Shown: positions 41,123 through 52,364, numbered from the stretch's first letter. The stretch: DNA of 64,000 nt from Aliivibrio sp. EL58 (GCF_900312675.1 NZ_OMPC01000012.1:171700-235699), one strand, 5' to 3'. Translations and numbers: made by a program. Notes: generated by a model not told the origin, from the letters alone.

Positions 41123-42160
41123 ATGGATATCACAGAACTACTGGACTTTAGTGTAAAACAAAACGCGTCAGATCTACACCTATCTGCAGGAGTTCCTCCT
41201 ATGGTACGTGTTGATGGGGATGTTCGTAAACTGACATTACCTGATTTTACACACGCAGAGGTTCATCGTTTAGTGACTGACATTATGAATGATGCTCAGC
41301 GCAGTGAATTTGAAGAGAAGCTTGAAGTCGACTTCTCATTTGAGCTACCGAATGTTGGCCGTTTTCGTGTTAATGCGTTTAACCAGTCTCGTGGGTGTGC
41401 GGCTGTGTTTCGAACCATTCCAGTTGAGATCCCATCATTAGAACAACTTGTGGCTCCTGAGATTTTTACTAATATTGCCAATTATCAAAAAGGCCTAGTA
41501 TTAATTACAGGCCCAACAGGTTCAGGTAAATCAACAACGCTTGCAGCAATGGTTGATTACATCAATGAGAATCACAATAAGCATGTATTGACGATTGAAG
41601 ATCCGATTGAATTTGTTCATAAAAATAAAAAGTGCTTAATTAACCAACGTGAAGTTCATCGTGATACGCACAGTTTTAAAGCGGCGTTACGTTCAGCGTT
41701 ACGTGAAGATCCTGATGTCATTTTAGTAGGGGAGCTTCGTGATCAAGAAACGATTAGTTTGGCATTAACCGCCGCTGAAACGGGTCACTTGGTATTTGGT
41801 ACTTTGCACACGAGCTCTGCTGCAAAAACCATTGACCGTATTATTGATGTGTTCCCTGGTAGTGAAAAGTCTATGGTTCGTTCAATGCTTTCTGAATCAC
41901 TTAAAGCCGTTGTCGCTCAAACATTATTAAAAAGAACTGGTGGTGGCCGTGTTGCGTGCCATGAAGTGATGATTGCGACGCCTGCGATTCGTAACTTGAT
42001 CCGTGAAGATAAAGTCGCACAGATGTATTCGATAATTCAGACGGGTTCTTCTTTTGGTATGCAGACCATGGAACAAAACGCCAAGAAAATCATTGCTCAA
42101 GGTTTGGTTGATCCTGATGAAGTCGCAAAGAAAGTTGATATCAGTAGTGTTGGATTTTAA
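41123..42160 (+). CDS. pilT: Type IV pilus retraction ATPase PilT
   Basis: PilT disassembles type IV pili and so powers twitching and DNA-uptake pilus retraction. The 345-residue hexameric ATPase has Walker A GPTGSGKST (130-138), the Asp box LTIEDPIEF, Walker B PDVILVGELRDQET, a His box GHLVFGTLHTSS and the C-terminal AIRNLIRE motif needed for retraction. It is followed by pilU 2 bp later. Confidence 0.97.
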   Translation: MDITELLDFSVKQNASDLHLSAGVPPMVRVDGDVRKLTLPDFTHAEVHRLVTDIMNDAQRSEFEEKLEVDFSFELPNVGRFRVNAFNQSRGCAAVFRTIPVEIPSLEQLVAPEIFTNIANYQKGLVLITGPTGSGKSTTLAAMVDYINENHNKHVLTIEDPIEFVHKNKKCLINQREVHRDTHSFKAALRSALREDPDVILVGELRDQETISLALTAAETGHLVFGTLHTSSAAKTIDRIIDVFPGSEKSMVRSMLSESLKAVVAQTLLKRTGGGRVACHEVMIATPAIRNLIREDKVAQMYSIIQTGSSFGMQTMEQNAKKIIAQGLVDPDEVAKKVDISSVGF

Positions 42161-42162
42161 TT

Positions 42163-43269
42163 ATGGAGTTAGATCAACTTCTGGATCAAATGGTTACACA
42201 AAAAGCGTCAGATATTTACTTAACTGTAGATGCGCCGTGCCTATTACGCGTTCACGGTGAACTGCAGCCAGTAGGCGAAAAACAAACGTTTGATTCTATC
42301 ACGGCGTTATTAGCTGAAATGATGGATGATGAGCGTCAAACAGAATTTCATCAAAAGCTAGAGGCCAATTTTGCGATAGTGAAAGAGAGCGGTCGTTTTC
42401 GTGTGAGTGCATTTTGGCAACGTGAGCAGCCGGGTGCGGTGATCCGTCGCATTGAAACTAAAATACCGTCAATGGATTCGTTGAATTTACCTGATGTAAT
42501 GAAGGATCTTGCAACCTCTAAGCGTGGTTTAGTTCTTGTAGTTGGGGCTACTGGCTCGGGTAAATCTACCTCAATGGCAGCAATGACTGGATACCGTAAT
42601 GATAATCGCAGTGGTCATATTCTAACGGTGGAAGATCCAATTGAGTTTGTTCATCCGCATAATAAATGCATTGTGACTCAACGTGAAGTTGGGCTCGATA
42701 CTGAAAGTTATGAAGTCGCATTGAAGAATTCGTTACGCCAAGCGCCAGATATGATTTTGATTGGTGAAATTCGAAGTCGAGATACAATGGAATACGCCAT
42801 GACGTTTGCGGAAACCGGTCATTTATGTATGGCGACTCTGCATGCGAACAATGCCAACCAAGCATTAGAGCGAATTATTCACTTGGTACCTAAAGATCGT
42901 AAAGAGCAGTTTTTGTTCGATTTATCAATGAACTTAAAAGGTATTATTGCTCAGCAGCTTGTACCAGATATTAATGGCAATGGACGTCATGGTGTCTATG
43001 AGGTGCTATTAAATACTCCTCGAATTTCAGATTTGATCCGTCGTGGTGATTTGCATGAGCTAAAAGCAACCATGGCTAAATCACGAGAATCAGGCATGCA
43101 GACGTTTGATCAGTGTTTGTTTGATTTAGTTATCGCAGATAAGATCTCAGAAGATGAAGCATTACACAGTGCGGATTCAGCCAATGATTTGAGGTTGATG
43201 TTGAAGACGAAGCGTGGTGATTCATTTAGCTCGTCGAAGTTTGATAAAGTGTCGATATCGTTAGACTAA
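42163..43269 (+). CDS. pilU: PilT-dependent retraction ATPase PilU
   Basis: PilU is a PilT paralogue that assists retraction. The 368-residue protein has Walker A GATGSGKST, LTVEDPIEFVH and the Walker B segment PDMILIGEIRSRDT. The C-terminus is longer and basic/Ser-rich compared with PilT. It is expressed with pilT. The pilin and assembly genes are not in this window. Confidence 0.95.
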   Translation: MELDQLLDQMVTQKASDIYLTVDAPCLLRVHGELQPVGEKQTFDSITALLAEMMDDERQTEFHQKLEANFAIVKESGRFRVSAFWQREQPGAVIRRIETKIPSMDSLNLPDVMKDLATSKRGLVLVVGATGSGKSTSMAAMTGYRNDNRSGHILTVEDPIEFVHPHNKCIVTQREVGLDTESYEVALKNSLRQAPDMILIGEIRSRDTMEYAMTFAETGHLCMATLHANNANQALERIIHLVPKDRKEQFLFDLSMNLKGIIAQQLVPDINGNGRHGVYEVLLNTPRISDLIRRGDLHELKATMAKSRESGMQTFDQCLFDLVIADKISEDEALHSADSANDLRLMLKTKRGDSFSSSKFDKVSISLD

Positions 43270-43320
43270 AAGCGATACGCTTTACTAACTAGAACGCTAC
43301 GCTCTAGAAACTATAAGAGC
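43270..43320 (-). repeat. REP-like repeat, copy B1 (inverted)
   Basis: The reverse complement reads GCTCTTATAGTTTCTAG, then AGCGTAGCGTTCTAG, then TTAGTAAAGCGTATCGC. It is the same order of blocks as copies C and D and shares 22 bases of flank with copy A. It begins right after the pilU stop codon. Confidence 0.65.
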
Positions 43321-43348
43321 AGTAATACGTAAAATGATTACTGCTCTT
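43315..43348. terminator. Terminator between pilU and ruvX
   Basis: A 12-bp stem (AAGAGCAGTAAT and its complement) with a 10-base loop. It is nearly the same stem as the glsA-hemW terminator. Confidence 0.8.
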
Positions 43349-43361
43349 AATATCTGCTTTT

Positions 43362-43418
43362 GATCTTACAGGAGCGAAGCGTTCTAGTCCCTAGTTTCTA
43401 GTTTCTAGTTTCTAGTTC
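43362..43418 (+). repeat. REP-like repeat, copy B2, ending in a 7-bp tandem repeat
   Basis: GGAGCGAAGCGTTCTAG (43371-43387) is the repeat core. It is followed by four tandem units of CTAGTTT (last unit CTAGTTC) at 43391-43418, which end exactly at the ruvX stop codon. Confidence 0.65.
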
Positions 43419-43844
43419 TTAGCCCCATTGACTTTCAAACCAGCTTTCTAAAATAACCACTGCTGACTGACAATCAATATTACCTTTCGATAACGCTTTA
43501 TAGCCACCGAACTCAAATAAATCCGCACGAGCTTCAGCCGTTGATAAGCGTTCGTCGTGTAGCTCAACTTGATTACCAAAACGGCCATGTAGACGATTAG
43601 CAAATTTCTTTGCTTTTGGTGTGATGGTTTCTAGCTCTTTACCATGAAGATCGGTTGGTAGGCCAACAACGATTAAATCGGGTTGCCATTCTTTAATCTG
43701 TTTTTCAATATCATCCCAGTTAGGGGTACCATCTTGAGCTTTGAATGCTTTTAATGGACTTGCAGTACCTGTGATTTCTTGGCCAATGGCAGAACCAATG
43801 CTCTTGGTGCCAAAATCAAATGCCATGATGGTACGTGAACTCAT
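43419..43844 (-). CDS. ruvX: Putative pre-16S rRNA nuclease RuvX (YqgF)
   Basis: RuvX/YqgF is an RNase H-fold nuclease implicated in 16S rRNA 5' maturation. The 141-residue protein has [15 protein letters not shown] at the N-terminus, DLIVVGLP and DERLSTAEA, which carry the acidic active-site residues. It overlaps the yqgE end by 4 bp. Confidence 0.94.
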   Translation of the reverse strand: MSSRTIMAFDFGTKSIGSAIGQEITGTASPLKAFKAQDGTPNWDDIEKQIKEWQPDLIVVGLPTDLHGKELETITPKAKKFANRLHGRFGNQVELHDERLSTAEARADLFEFGGYKALSKGNIDCQSAVVILESWFESQWG

Positions 43845-44404
43845 GCGTGTCCAACCTCGCTAGATAGATTGGCAGGGTTAATGCCTAAAATTTCAATCGC
43901 TCTTCGCCAGCGATCAGGAATTGGGGTATCAAAAATAACAGAATGATCAGCTTCTAACACCAACCAACTGTTTTCAGAAAGCTCTTCTTCAAGCTGTCCA
44001 GCATCCCACCCTGAATACCCAAGTGCAACTAGGTATTTATGTGGCTGAGATTCAGTGCCAAGCGTGGCTAGAATGTCTTTTGATGTCGTGACTGAAAGTT
44101 CGTTAGTGACTCGGATACTTGATATATAACTGTCTTTCACTGAATGTAAGACAAAGCCTCGGTCATCAGAAACTGGCCCACCATTGAGTACTGGTTGGGT
44201 TAAGGTCTGTGGAAAAATAACCGGTGATGGCTTATCTAGTTTTATTTGGTCAAGCATACCTTCTAATGAAATAGGAACAGTTTCATTAATACGTAGGCCC
44301 ATGGTCCCCTCTGAATCATGCTCACAAATGTAGATGACACTTCGGTGAAAAAATGGGTCTTTCATACTTGGCATTGCTACCAAAAAATGGTTTTTTAAAT
44401 CCAC
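43841..44404 (-). CDS. yqgE: YqgE/AlgH-family protein
   Basis: A conserved 187-residue protein of the UPF0301 (YqgE/AlgH) family, of uncertain function. Motifs: [39 protein letters not shown] and [14 protein letters not shown]. The start is GTG at 44404, well supported by AGGAGG 4 bp before it; this matches the E. coli N-terminus. It lies between gshB and ruvX. Confidence 0.93.
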   Translation of the reverse strand: MDLKNHFLVAMPSMKDPFFHRSVIYICEHDSEGTMGLRINETVPISLEGMLDQIKLDKPSPVIFPQTLTQPVLNGGPVSDDRGFVLHSVKDSYISSIRVTNELSVTTSKDILATLGTESQPHKYLVALGYSGWDAGQLEEELSENSWLVLEADHSVIFDTPIPDRWRRAIEILGINPANLSSEVGHA

Positions 44405-44470
44405 AAAGCCTCCTAAAAAATTCAGTTTAATAAAGGGAACAATAGGCTCCCTTTATTATAGCTGGCTCAA

Positions 44471-45418
44471 TTAAGCGTTAATGCGACGCTCGATTGCATC
44501 CATTAATTTTCCCGTAATTGAAACATCAAATGCGGCTTCAATCTCTTTAATACATGTAGGGCTTGTTACGTTAATTTCTGTTAGCTTGTCACCAATGACA
44601 TCCAGACCTACAAAGATTAGACCTTTTTCTTTCAATGTTGGAGCTACCGCATTAGCAATTGCCCAGTCAGTCTCACTTAATGGACGCGCTTCACCAGTAC
44701 CGCCAGCAGCCAAGTTACCACGAGTTTCGCCTTTAGCTGGAATACGAGCTAAGCAGTAAGGCATTGGTTCACCATCAACAACAAGAATGCGTTTATCACC
44801 ATTGCTAATATCTGGAACAAACGCTTGTGCCATACAGTAATTTTGTTCGTGATTAGTCAGTGTCTCAATGATCACAGATACGTTTGGATCGCCAGCTTTA
44901 ACACGAAAGATTGACGCGCCGCCCATACCATCAAGTGGTTTAAGGATAATATCGCCATGCTCTTCGCGGAATGCTTTAATTTTTTCCGCTTTACGAGTCA
45001 CTAAGGTTGTTGGTGTTAGTTCAGGGAACCAAGCCGTAAATAGTTTCTCGTTACAATCACGTAAGCTTTGTGGTTTATTTACAATTAAAGCACCTTGAAT
45101 TTCTGCGCGTTCAAGAATGTAGGTCGCGTAGATGTATTCAGTATCAAACGGAGGATCTTTACGCATTAATACCGCGTCAAGATCAGCAAGGTCGATGGTT
45201 TGCTCTGATTTAAATTCGTACCATCCAGTAGGGTCTTCTTTTAATTCAACGACTTTGGTATCTGCAACTGCTTTACCTTGATCTAGGTGTAGGTCAGCCA
45301 TTTCCATGTAATGGATTTCCCAGCCACGTTTTTGTGCTTCAAGCATCATGGCAAAGCTAGAGTCTTTTTTGATGTTAATGGATGAGATAGGATCCATTAC
45401 GATACCGAGTTTGATCAT
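44471..45418 (-). CDS. gshB: Glutathione synthetase GshB
   Basis: GshB joins gamma-glutamylcysteine and glycine with ATP. The 315-residue ATP-grasp enzyme has the N-terminal GIVMDPISSINIKKDSSFAM, the ATP-binding DIILKPLDGMGGASIFR, and FVGLDVIGDKLTEINVTSPT with metal ligands. I use the ATG at 45418 (GGAG ahead); the longer open frame to 45505 would run into rsmE. Confidence 0.96.
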   Translation of the reverse strand: MIKLGIVMDPISSINIKKDSSFAMMLEAQKRGWEIHYMEMADLHLDQGKAVADTKVVELKEDPTGWYEFKSEQTIDLADLDAVLMRKDPPFDTEYIYATYILERAEIQGALIVNKPQSLRDCNEKLFTAWFPELTPTTLVTRKAEKIKAFREEHGDIILKPLDGMGGASIFRVKAGDPNVSVIIETLTNHEQNYCMAQAFVPDISNGDKRILVVDGEPMPYCLARIPAKGETRGNLAAGGTGEARPLSETDWAIANAVAPTLKEKGLIFVGLDVIGDKLTEINVTSPTCIKEIEAAFDVSITGKLMDAIERRINA

Positions 45419-45431
45419 TGTGTTTCTCCAG

Positions 45432-46163
45432 TTAACCAAGATCGCCAAAACGAACTTGTAGGGCAGTAATTGCAGTAAGTGCTGCGGTTTCGGTTCTAAG
45501 AACACGGGGACCTAGCAACGTTTCTTCAAATTTGTATAGTTCTGTCATGCTAATTTCATCAGACGATAAACCGCCTTCAGGGCCTATTAACAAGCGTACA
45601 TTAGTGACAGGCTCTGGTAGCGTGTTGATAGAGTATTTTGCTCTTGGGTGAAGGTTTAGTTTTAGTCCTTCATACTCTTCAGCACACCACTCTTCTAATG
45701 ACATGATCGGGCGAATTTCAGGAACAGTATTACGTCCACACTGTTCACAAGCTGCAATTGCAATTTTTTGCCATTGGTCGAGTTTCTTCTCGAAGCGTTC
45801 TTTATTTAATTTAACACCACAACGCTCTGAAATTAGAGGAGTAATGACATTAACGCCTAATTCAACCGATTTTTGAATGGTGAATTCCATTTTATCACCA
45901 CGAGAAACCACTTGGCCTAAATGTAAATTTAGCGGTGATTCACTGCTACGCTCAACACGTTCACTGATTTCAACTTCAACGCTTTTTTTAGAGGCTGAAG
46001 TGATAACAGCAGGAAACTCCGCACCACTGCCATCAAACAGTAATACTGACTCGCCTTCTTTCATTCGCATTACACGACCAACGTGGTTGGCTGCATCATC
46101 ACTTAAATTAATTTTCCCTTGTGATGGAAGGGCATCTGGATGATGAATTCTTGGTATTCTCAT
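45432..46163 (-). CDS. rsmE: 16S rRNA (uracil-1498-N3)-methyltransferase RsmE
   Basis: RsmE methylates U1498 of 16S rRNA. It is a SPOUT-class knotted methyltransferase of 243 residues, with an N-terminal PUA-like RNA-binding domain and the C-terminal signature [14 protein letters not shown] and [16 protein letters not shown]. It lies between endA and gshB, as in E. coli. Confidence 0.95.
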   Translation of the reverse strand: MRIPRIHHPDALPSQGKINLSDDAANHVGRVMRMKEGESVLLFDGSGAEFPAVITSASKKSVEVEISERVERSSESPLNLHLGQVVSRGDKMEFTIQKSVELGVNVITPLISERCGVKLNKERFEKKLDQWQKIAIAACEQCGRNTVPEIRPIMSLEEWCAEEYEGLKLNLHPRAKYSINTLPEPVTNVRLLIGPEGGLSSDEISMTELYKFEETLLGPRVLRTETAALTAITALQVRFGDLG

Positions 46164-46245
46164 GGTCTACTTTTCTTTAACTATCTTATATTTAAGGATG
46201 GAGGCTAAACGGTACTTTTTCAACCTCTATTTAGAGTCTGTTGAG

Positions 46246-46950
46246 TTATTTAGTACAGGCTTTGAAGACGAATTGATTGTGATTACCTTGGATCTTGGCA
46301 ATACGCTTATCTCGTTCACATTCCCAAGCTGAAACTGGGTATTGTTTGTCCCATGCTTCCATTAGTTGGCGCTGTGCTTTAGATAAGTTAAAGCGATACT
46401 CTTTATTCATATACATATAGGTACGGGCAATCGCACCTCGTGATTGTGCAGGTGGCTCAGCAACGCGTCCTTTAAAATCGACTTTAAAGCTACATTGACC
46501 ATAATTAGCCCCTTTACTGCCATTCCATTGTGAAAACCTAAAATTAGAACGGTCACCATTAACTTCACCAACAGCGGGAACCAAGTTATGTAAATCGGCT
46601 TCCATCATTTTGAACTGTTTATCTTTTCGGGTGCAATTTTTACGTCCACCATCTTGCCAACATTGGCGTTGATGACCAAATTGCCAAGCAGGGACTACGT
46701 GTTCCCATTCTATACGGCTAGCGCGTTTTTCTTGTTTACGTACTTCATAGCCACAGCTTTCTAAGTCAGGAATGCCTTTCTTTTTATCTTTCCATGTAAT
46801 GTCACAACCACAATAGAAAGAGGTAGGGTGATCAAGATAGATTTTTACGGCTAATTTTTTAGCTTTAGAAAATGAAGAAGGGGGAGCGGAAAGTGCACTG
46901 AAACTAAAAGTTATAGCGATAATGCTGATAACTAAGCGAATTAATGTCAT
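46246..46950 (-). CDS. endA: Endonuclease I (secreted/periplasmic DNase)
   Basis: EndA is a periplasmic or extracellular double-strand DNase; vibrio homologues (Dns, Vvn) limit DNA uptake and degrade extracellular DNA. The 234-residue protein has a signal peptide (cleavage after LSA, about residue 21). The catalytic beta-beta-alpha metal site is in [17 protein letters not shown], followed by [18 protein letters not shown]. Several cysteine pairs are typical of this family. It lies between sprT and rsmE. Confidence 0.95.
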   Translation of the reverse strand: MTLIRLVISIIAITFSFSALSAPPSSFSKAKKLAVKIYLDHPTSFYCGCDITWKDKKKGIPDLESCGYEVRKQEKRASRIEWEHVVPAWQFGHQRQCWQDGGRKNCTRKDKQFKMMEADLHNLVPAVGEVNGDRSNFRFSQWNGSKGANYGQCSFKVDFKGRVAEPPAQSRGAIARTYMYMNKEYRFNLSKAQRQLMEAWDKQYPVSAWECERDKRIAKIQGNHNQFVFKACTK

Positions 46951-47049
46951 GGTAAACCTACTGATTATAATATTAATACAGTAAGGGTAGCTTATTGTTA
47001 ATTCGCATTATAGATAAATTAATTACTAGAGTGAGAAAGTGGGCGTTTT

Positions 47050-47556
47050 CTATTTTTCCGTTGTTTGTAAACGACGTCTAGAAAGCTTTAATGGTGACTG
47101 ACACGCTTTACAAAGGTATTGGATTTCTTTACGTTGAACTCGATTATGGCGGCGAACAGTAAGTTCGTGTGTTGTGCATTTACAACGATAAGGAAAGGTT
47201 TTTCCCTTTACCGAATCAACGCTAAAGCTGTGTGTGGTTCTTGCCGGTAAATTGAAAACTTGATTCATTACACCTTGCCACTCTTTTCCGTGTGGTCTCA
47301 CTCGACCATACAGTTTAAATGTAATCAAATGGGCGATTTCATGGGGGATCACTTCATTAATAAAAGTCTGTTGATTCTCTTCTAATAATACGGGATTAAT
47401 TCTGATTTCCCACCCTTGAAGGCGAGCTGTACCTGCAATTTTCCCACGCTGAGTAAAATTAATCTCTGGTAGAGAAAAAGGGCGATTAAAAAAGGCTGAT
47501 GCTTGTTGAATACATTGTTGAGCTTTAGCAATGGAGGCTTGTTGAAGTGGGGTCAT
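47050..47556 (-). CDS. sprT: SprT-family zinc metalloprotein
   Basis: A 168-residue SprT-like protein. It has the zinc-protease motif HEIAHL (about residues 78-83) and a C-terminal zinc ribbon with paired cysteines (CKCTTHE ... CKACQSP). The bacterial role is not settled; eukaryotic relatives (SPRTN) cleave DNA-protein crosslinks. Its neighbours endA and metK match the E. coli metK region. Confidence 0.92.
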   Translation of the reverse strand: MTPLQQASIAKAQQCIQQASAFFNRPFSLPEINFTQRGKIAGTARLQGWEIRINPVLLEENQQTFINEVIPHEIAHLITFKLYGRVRPHGKEWQGVMNQVFNLPARTTHSFSVDSVKGKTFPYRCKCTTHELTVRRHNRVQRKEIQYLCKACQSPLKLSRRRLQTTEK

Positions 47557-47622
47557 TGAATCTCTTTATTTTGAATGCCGATATCGAATCATAAATATAA
47601 AAAGTATATGGGGGTAAAAAAC

Positions 47623-47648
47623 AAAAAAGGAAGCCGAAGCTTCCTTTT
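47623..47648 (-). terminator. Terminator after metK
   Basis: A 10-bp perfect stem (AAAAGGAAGC/GCTTCCTTTT) with a CGAA-complement tetraloop. The minus-strand side ends in a T run. It is 22 bp past the metK stop. Confidence 0.88.
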
Positions 47649-47669
47649 AGTGTCAGTTTAAGTAATAAA

Positions 47670-48824
47670 TTACTTAATACCAGCGAAATCACGAAGGATT
47701 TCAGCTTTGTCTGTCGCTTCCCAAGGAAACTCTTCACGACCGAAGTGACCGTATGCTGCCGTCTTCTTGTAGATTGGCTGAAGAAGGTTAAGCATTTCTT
47801 GTAAACCGTATGGACGTAGGTCGAAGTGCTGACGAACCGCTTCAATGATGATGTCGTGAGATACTTTTTCAGTACCAAACGTTTCAACCATGATTGATGT
47901 TGGATCAGCAACACCGATAGCGTATGAAAGTTGGATTTCACAACGATCAGCCATGCCAGCAGCAACAATATTTTTCGCTACGTAACGTGCAGCATATGCT
48001 GCTGAACGGTCAACTTTTGATGGATCTTTACCAGAGAATGCACCGCCACCGTGACGAGCTGCGCCGCCGTAAGTATCAACAATGATTTTACGACCAGTCA
48101 GGCCACAGTCACCCATTGGGCCACCGATAACAAAACGACCTGTTGGGTTAATAAAGAATTTAGTCTCTTTATTTAACCATTCTGCAGGAAGTACTGGCTT
48201 GATGATTTCTTCCATTACCGCTTCACGAAGATCAGGCGTTGTTACTGAATCACAGTGTTGTGTTGAAAGAACAACAGCATCGATACCAACGATTTTACCT
48301 TGGTCGTATTGGAAAGTTACTTGAGATTTAGCATCTGGACGTAAAAAGTCTAGTTTACCACTCTTACGTACTTCTGCTTGTTTTTGCATAAGTAGGTGAG
48401 AGTAAGTAATTGGAGCTGGCATTAAAATTGGTGTTTCGTTTGTTGCGTAACCAAACATGATACCTTGGTCACCAGCGCCTTGATCTCTTGGGTCTGCTTT
48501 ATCAACACCTTGGTTGATGTCAGGAGATTGCTTACCAATCGTATTTAATACGGCACAAGAGTTCGCATCAAAACCCATGTCTGAATGAACATAGCCAATA
48601 TCACGAACGGTTTCACGAGTGATTTCTTCGATATCAACCCATGCTGAAGTAGTTACTTCACCACCGACCATAACCATGCCAGTTTTTACGTACGTTTCAC
48701 AAGCAACACGTGCTTTTGGATCTTGTTCTAAGATCGCATCAAGTACTGCATCTGAAATTTGGTCTGCAATTTTATCTGGATGACCTTCTGATACTGACTC
48801 AGAGGTAAATAGGTGCTTAGCCAT
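47670..48824 (-). CDS. metK: S-adenosylmethionine synthetase MetK
   Basis: MetK makes SAM from methionine and ATP. The 384-residue protein starts [20 protein letters not shown], with the conserved [10 protein letters not shown] loop and [17 protein letters not shown] use the ATG at 48824, which has a GGAGC ribosome site; four more codons are open upstream. It diverges from tkt across 386 bp. The SAM-using TrmB, RsmE and TrmN6 are all in this window. Confidence 0.97.
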   Translation of the reverse strand: MAKHLFTSESVSEGHPDKIADQISDAVLDAILEQDPKARVACETYVKTGMVMVGGEVTTSAWVDIEEITRETVRDIGYVHSDMGFDANSCAVLNTIGKQSPDINQGVDKADPRDQGAGDQGIMFGYATNETPILMPAPITYSHLLMQKQAEVRKSGKLDFLRPDAKSQVTFQYDQGKIVGIDAVVLSTQHCDSVTTPDLREAVMEEIIKPVLPAEWLNKETKFFINPTGRFVIGGPMGDCGLTGRKIIVDTYGGAARHGGGAFSGKDPSKVDRSAAYAARYVAKNIVAAGMADRCEIQLSYAIGVADPTSIMVETFGTEKVSHDIIIEAVRQHFDLRPYGLQEMLNLLQPIYKKTAAYGHFGREEFPWEATDKAEILRDFAGIK

Positions 48825-49210
48825 GATGAGCTCCACTTCTATAGGTAATAAATTTTAAGAAAATACCCACAGACTATGTAAGTCTATACGTTTAACAGTG
48901 TAGGTGTTTTTCCATCTAGACGGCTATAATAGAGAATAATTGATTAATTACAACTCATTTCCGTTAAGAAAATTAATATAAGACATAACCAATCGTTTGC
49001 GTTAAGGGCTAATAATTTCCTATAAAAAGACAGTTTTCTTTCAAAATCGTGAAAAAAAGCCTCTTATTTATTAAGTAATCGTTTGCAGTGCAGATAAGCC
49101 TTTGCGACAATATGGCGCTGCAAATTTAAGTTAATCCATATTTATGGATAACTAATCAAGAGTTAACTAGCTCAATAAACATATAGTCCTTCGAATTTTC
49201 AGGAGCAGGC
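48825..49210. promoter_or_regulatory. metK-tkt divergent intergenic region
   Basis: The longest gene-free stretch in the window (386 bp), AT-rich with no ORF. It should hold the metK and tkt promoters. I see a TATAAT at 48926-48931, a 15-base palindrome AGACTATGTAAGTCT near 48871, and two similar AATCGTTTGC-containing sites at 48987-49002 and 49073-49088 (listed separately). AGACGGCT near 48918 is one base from a MetJ box unit (AGACGTCT), but no tandem partner is convincing. No riboswitch structure is evident. Confidence 0.5.
48987..49002. promoter_or_regulatory. PurR-like operator upstream of tkt
   Basis: AACCAATCGTTTGCGT matches the PurR consensus ACGCAAACGTTTGCGT at 13 of 16 positions; the right half-site is perfect. 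A second weaker copy (AAGTAATCGTTTGCAG, 11 of 16) is at 49073-49088. Confidence 0.4.
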
Positions 49211-51205
49211 ATGTCTTCACGTAAACATCTAGCAAATGCAATCCGCGCTTTAAGCATGGATGGTGTTCAACAAGCAAATTCTGGCCATCCAGGCGCACCA
49301 ATGGGTATGGCAGACATCGCTGAAGTATTATGGCGTAGCCACCTAAATCATAACCCACAAAATCCAGAGTGGGCTGATCGTGACCGTTTCATTCTTTCGA
49401 ATGGCCACGGTTCAATGCTGATTTATTCTCTGCTTCACCTTTCAGGTTACGACCTGTCTATCGAAGACTTAAAGAACTTCCGTCAACTGCATTCTAAAAC
49501 TCCAGGTCATCCTGAGTACGGTTATGCACCGGGCATCGAAACTACTACAGGTCCATTAGGCCAAGGCATCACTAACGGTGTTGGTATGGCGATGGCTGAA
49601 AAAGCATTGGCGGCACAATTTAACCGTGAAGGTCATGACATCGTTGACCACAACACATACGTGTTCATGGGCGATGGCTGTTTAATGGAAGGTATCTCTC
49701 ACGAAGCATGTTCTCTAGCGGGTACATTAGGTCTTGGTAAGCTGGTTGCTTTCTGGGATGACAACGGTATCTCTATTGATGGTGAAGTTGAAGGTTGGTT
49801 CTCTGACGACACACCTAAGCGTTTTGAAGCATACGGCTGGCACGTAATTCCGGCTGTAGATGGTCACGATGCTGACGCAATCAATGCTGCAATCATCGCA
49901 GCAAAAGCAGATCCTCGTCCGACTTTGATTTGTACTAAAACTATTATTGGTTTTGGTTCTCCAAACAAAGAAGGTACGCACGATTGTCACGGTGCTCCAC
50001 TAGGTGCTGATGAAATCGCAGCAACTAAAGCGAAGCTTGGCTGGGAACACGCTGCATTTGAAATTCCTGCTGATGTTTATGGCGAGTGGGATGCAAAAGA
50101 AGCAGGCACAGCAAAAGAATCTGCTTGGAATGCAAAATTTGATGCATACGCAGCTGCTCACCCAGAATTGGCTGCTGAATATAAGCGTCGTGTAAACGGT
50201 GGCTTGCCAGCTGAGTGGGAAGAGAAAGCAAATGCAATCATTGCTGATCTTCAAGCGAATCCTGCAAACATCGCATCACGTAAAGCTTCTCAAAATGCAT
50301 TAGAAGCGTTTGGAGCTATGTTACCTGAGTTCATGGGCGGCTCTGCTGACCTTGCACCATCTAACTTGACCATGTGGTCTGGTTCTAAATCTCTAACGGC
50401 TGAAGATTTCTCTGGTAACTACATTCACTACGGTGTTCGTGAGTTTGCTATGACAGCTATCATGAATGGTATTGCTCTGCACGGTGGTTTCGTACCATAC
50501 GGCGCGACTTTCCTAATGTTTATGGAATACGCACGTAACGCAATGCGCATGGCTGCTTTGATGAAAACTCAAAACATCCAAGTGTACACGCATGATTCTA
50601 TCGGTCTTGGCGAAGATGGTCCGACTCACCAACCTGTTGAGCAGATCGCTTCTTTACGTCTAACACCAAACATGAGCACATGGCGTCCATGTGACCAAGT
50701 TGAATCTGCTGTTTCTTGGAAACTAGCGATTGAACGTCGTGATGGCCCATCAGCACTAATCTTCTCTCGTCAAAATCTTGCACAACAAGATCGTAACGCT
50801 GAGCAAGTAGCTAACATCGCGAAGGGTGGTTACATCCTGAAAGATTGTGAAGGCCAACCTGAGCTTATCCTTATTGCAACAGGTTCTGAAGTAGAACTAG
50901 CGGTTGAAGCTGCGGCTCAACTGACTGCGGAAGGTAAATCAGTACGTGTTGTTTCTATGCCATCTACTGATGCATTTGATAAGCAAGACGAAGCGTACCG
51001 TGAAGCGGTTTTACCGTCATCAGTAACTAAGCGTATCGCTGTTGAAGCCGGTATTGCTGATTTCTGGTACAAGTACGTTGGTTTCGGTGGCAAGATCATC
51101 GGCATGACAACGTTTGGTGAATCAGCACCTGCTGACGAGCTATTCAAAATGTTTGGTTTCACTACTGAAAATGTAGTAAACACAGCAAAAGAGCTTTTAG
51201 CTTAA
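49211..51205 (+). CDS. tkt: Transketolase
   Basis: Transketolase moves two-carbon units between sugar phosphates, linking the pentose-phosphate pathway to glycolysis. The 664-residue protein has the thiamine-diphosphate motif [25 protein letters not shown], the [17 protein letters not shown] loop and the C-terminal domain. GGAGCAGG precedes the ATG. It also supplies erythrose-4-phosphate, the substrate of the next gene, epd. Vibrios often have a second tkt gene elsewhere. Confidence 0.97.
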   Translation: MSSRKHLANAIRALSMDGVQQANSGHPGAPMGMADIAEVLWRSHLNHNPQNPEWADRDRFILSNGHGSMLIYSLLHLSGYDLSIEDLKNFRQLHSKTPGHPEYGYAPGIETTTGPLGQGITNGVGMAMAEKALAAQFNREGHDIVDHNTYVFMGDGCLMEGISHEACSLAGTLGLGKLVAFWDDNGISIDGEVEGWFSDDTPKRFEAYGWHVIPAVDGHDADAINAAIIAAKADPRPTLICTKTIIGFGSPNKEGTHDCHGAPLGADEIAATKAKLGWEHAAFEIPADVYGEWDAKEAGTAKESAWNAKFDAYAAAHPELAAEYKRRVNGGLPAEWEEKANAIIADLQANPANIASRKASQNALEAFGAMLPEFMGGSADLAPSNLTMWSGSKSLTAEDFSGNYIHYGVREFAMTAIMNGIALHGGFVPYGATFLMFMEYARNAMRMAALMKTQNIQVYTHDSIGLGEDGPTHQPVEQIASLRLTPNMSTWRPCDQVESAVSWKLAIERRDGPSALIFSRQNLAQQDRNAEQVANIAKGGYILKDCEGQPELILIATGSEVELAVEAAAQLTAEGKSVRVVSMPSTDAFDKQDEAYREAVLPSSVTKRIAVEAGIADFWYKYVGFGGKIIGMTTFGESAPADELFKMFGFTTENVVNTAKELLA

Positions 51206-51243
51206 TCAAAAGTCATTCGCTTAATAAAAGTGAATAACTGAAT

Positions 51244-51280
51244 AAAAAGCGAAGTTATCGAGAGGTGGCTTCGCTTTTTT
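51244..51280 (+). terminator. Terminator after tkt
   Basis: AAAAAGCGAAG and its complement with a 14-base loop, followed by T6. It makes tkt and epd-pgk separate units. Confidence 0.75.
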
Positions 51281-51344
51281 GATCCTTTAAGAAAAAAGCG
51301 AAAAGAGTACAATAGGTAGCAAATAAATCTGAGTGAATGGAATT

Positions 51345-52364
51345 ATGTTAAGAGTGGCGATAAATGGATTTGGCCGAATTGGTCGCAGTGTTCTTCGTGC
51401 TTTATATGAAAGCGGAAAACGTGATCAAATAGAAATTGTTGCGGTGAATGAATTGTCACAACCAGAAGGGATGGCACATCTTCTTCAGTACGACTCTACA
51501 CATGGACGTTTCCAGCATAAAGTCACCCACGATCAAGAATATCTTTATATCGACTTACCTGATGGTACTCAAGATAAAGTACGGATTCTGCATCAAGCTG
51601 ATATTTCTCTTTTACCATGGAGTTCATTAAACGTTGATTTAGTTCTTGATTGTACTGGTGTTTATGGCTCAAAAGCGGATGGTGAAAAGCATATCGAAGC
51701 GGGAGCTAAGAAGGTACTGTTTTCGCACCCTGGCAGCACAGATTTAGATAATACGATCATTTATGGTGTTAACCACGATACGTTATTACCTGAACATAGA
51801 ATTGTTTCCAATGGCTCATGTACTACCAATTGTATTATACCTATTATTAAAGCCATTGATGATGCGTTTGGGATTGATTCTGGAACCATAACAACCATTC
51901 ACTCATCGATGAATGACCAACAAGTGATTGATGCTTATCATCCTGATTTACGTCGAACTCGCGCTGCTAGCCAATCTATTATTCCTGTAGATACCAAATT
52001 GCATAAAGGTATTGAACGAATTTTCCCGAAATTTTCCAACAAATTCGAAGCTATTTCCGTGCGAGTGCCGACAGTAAACGTCACTGCGATGGATTTAAGT
52101 GTAACAATTAATACAAATGTGAAAGTTAATGACATAAATCAAACCATTGTTAACGCATCTCGGTGTACATTACGTAACATTGTTGACTATACTGAAGCGC
52201 CGCTTGTTTCTATCGACTTTAATCATGATCCCCACAGCGCCATTGTCGATGGTTCACAAACAAGAGTAAGTAATGGGCATTTAGTTAAAATGCTAGTCTG
52301 GTGCGATAATGAATGGGGATTTGCTAATCGGATGTTAGATACCGCATTAGTAATGAGAAAATAA
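51345..52364 (+). CDS. epd: Erythrose-4-phosphate dehydrogenase
   Basis: Epd oxidises erythrose-4-phosphate to 4-phosphoerythronate, the first step of the pyridoxal-phosphate branch found in gammaproteobacteria. The GAPDH-like protein (339 residues) has the NAD motif [10 protein letters not shown] and the nucleophile in SNGSCTTNC. It differs from GAPDH in its DSTHGRF and [16 protein letters not shown] segments. The ATG at 51345 fits the family start; a GTG four codons earlier is open. The order epd-pgk-fbaA matches E. coli. Confidence 0.95.
   Translation: MLRVAINGFGRIGRSVLRALYESGKRDQIEIVAVNELSQPEGMAHLLQYDSTHGRFQHKVTHDQEYLYIDLPDGTQDKVRILHQADISLLPWSSLNVDLVLDCTGVYGSKADGEKHIEAGAKKVLFSHPGSTDLDNTIIYGVNHDTLLPEHRIVSNGSCTTNCIIPIIKAIDDAFGIDSGTITTIHSSMNDQQVIDAYHPDLRRTRAASQSIIPVDTKLHKGIERIFPKFSNKFEAISVRVPTVNVTAMDLSVTINTNVKVNDINQTIVNASRCTLRNIVDYTEAPLVSIDFNHDPHSAIVDGSQTRVSNGHLVKMLVWCDNEWGFANRMLDTALVMRK

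Noticed and set aside
48918-48925. MetJ box upstream of metK
   Set aside because: One 8-mer (AGACGGCT) is close to AGACGTCT, but MetJ needs tandem units and the neighbours match poorly.
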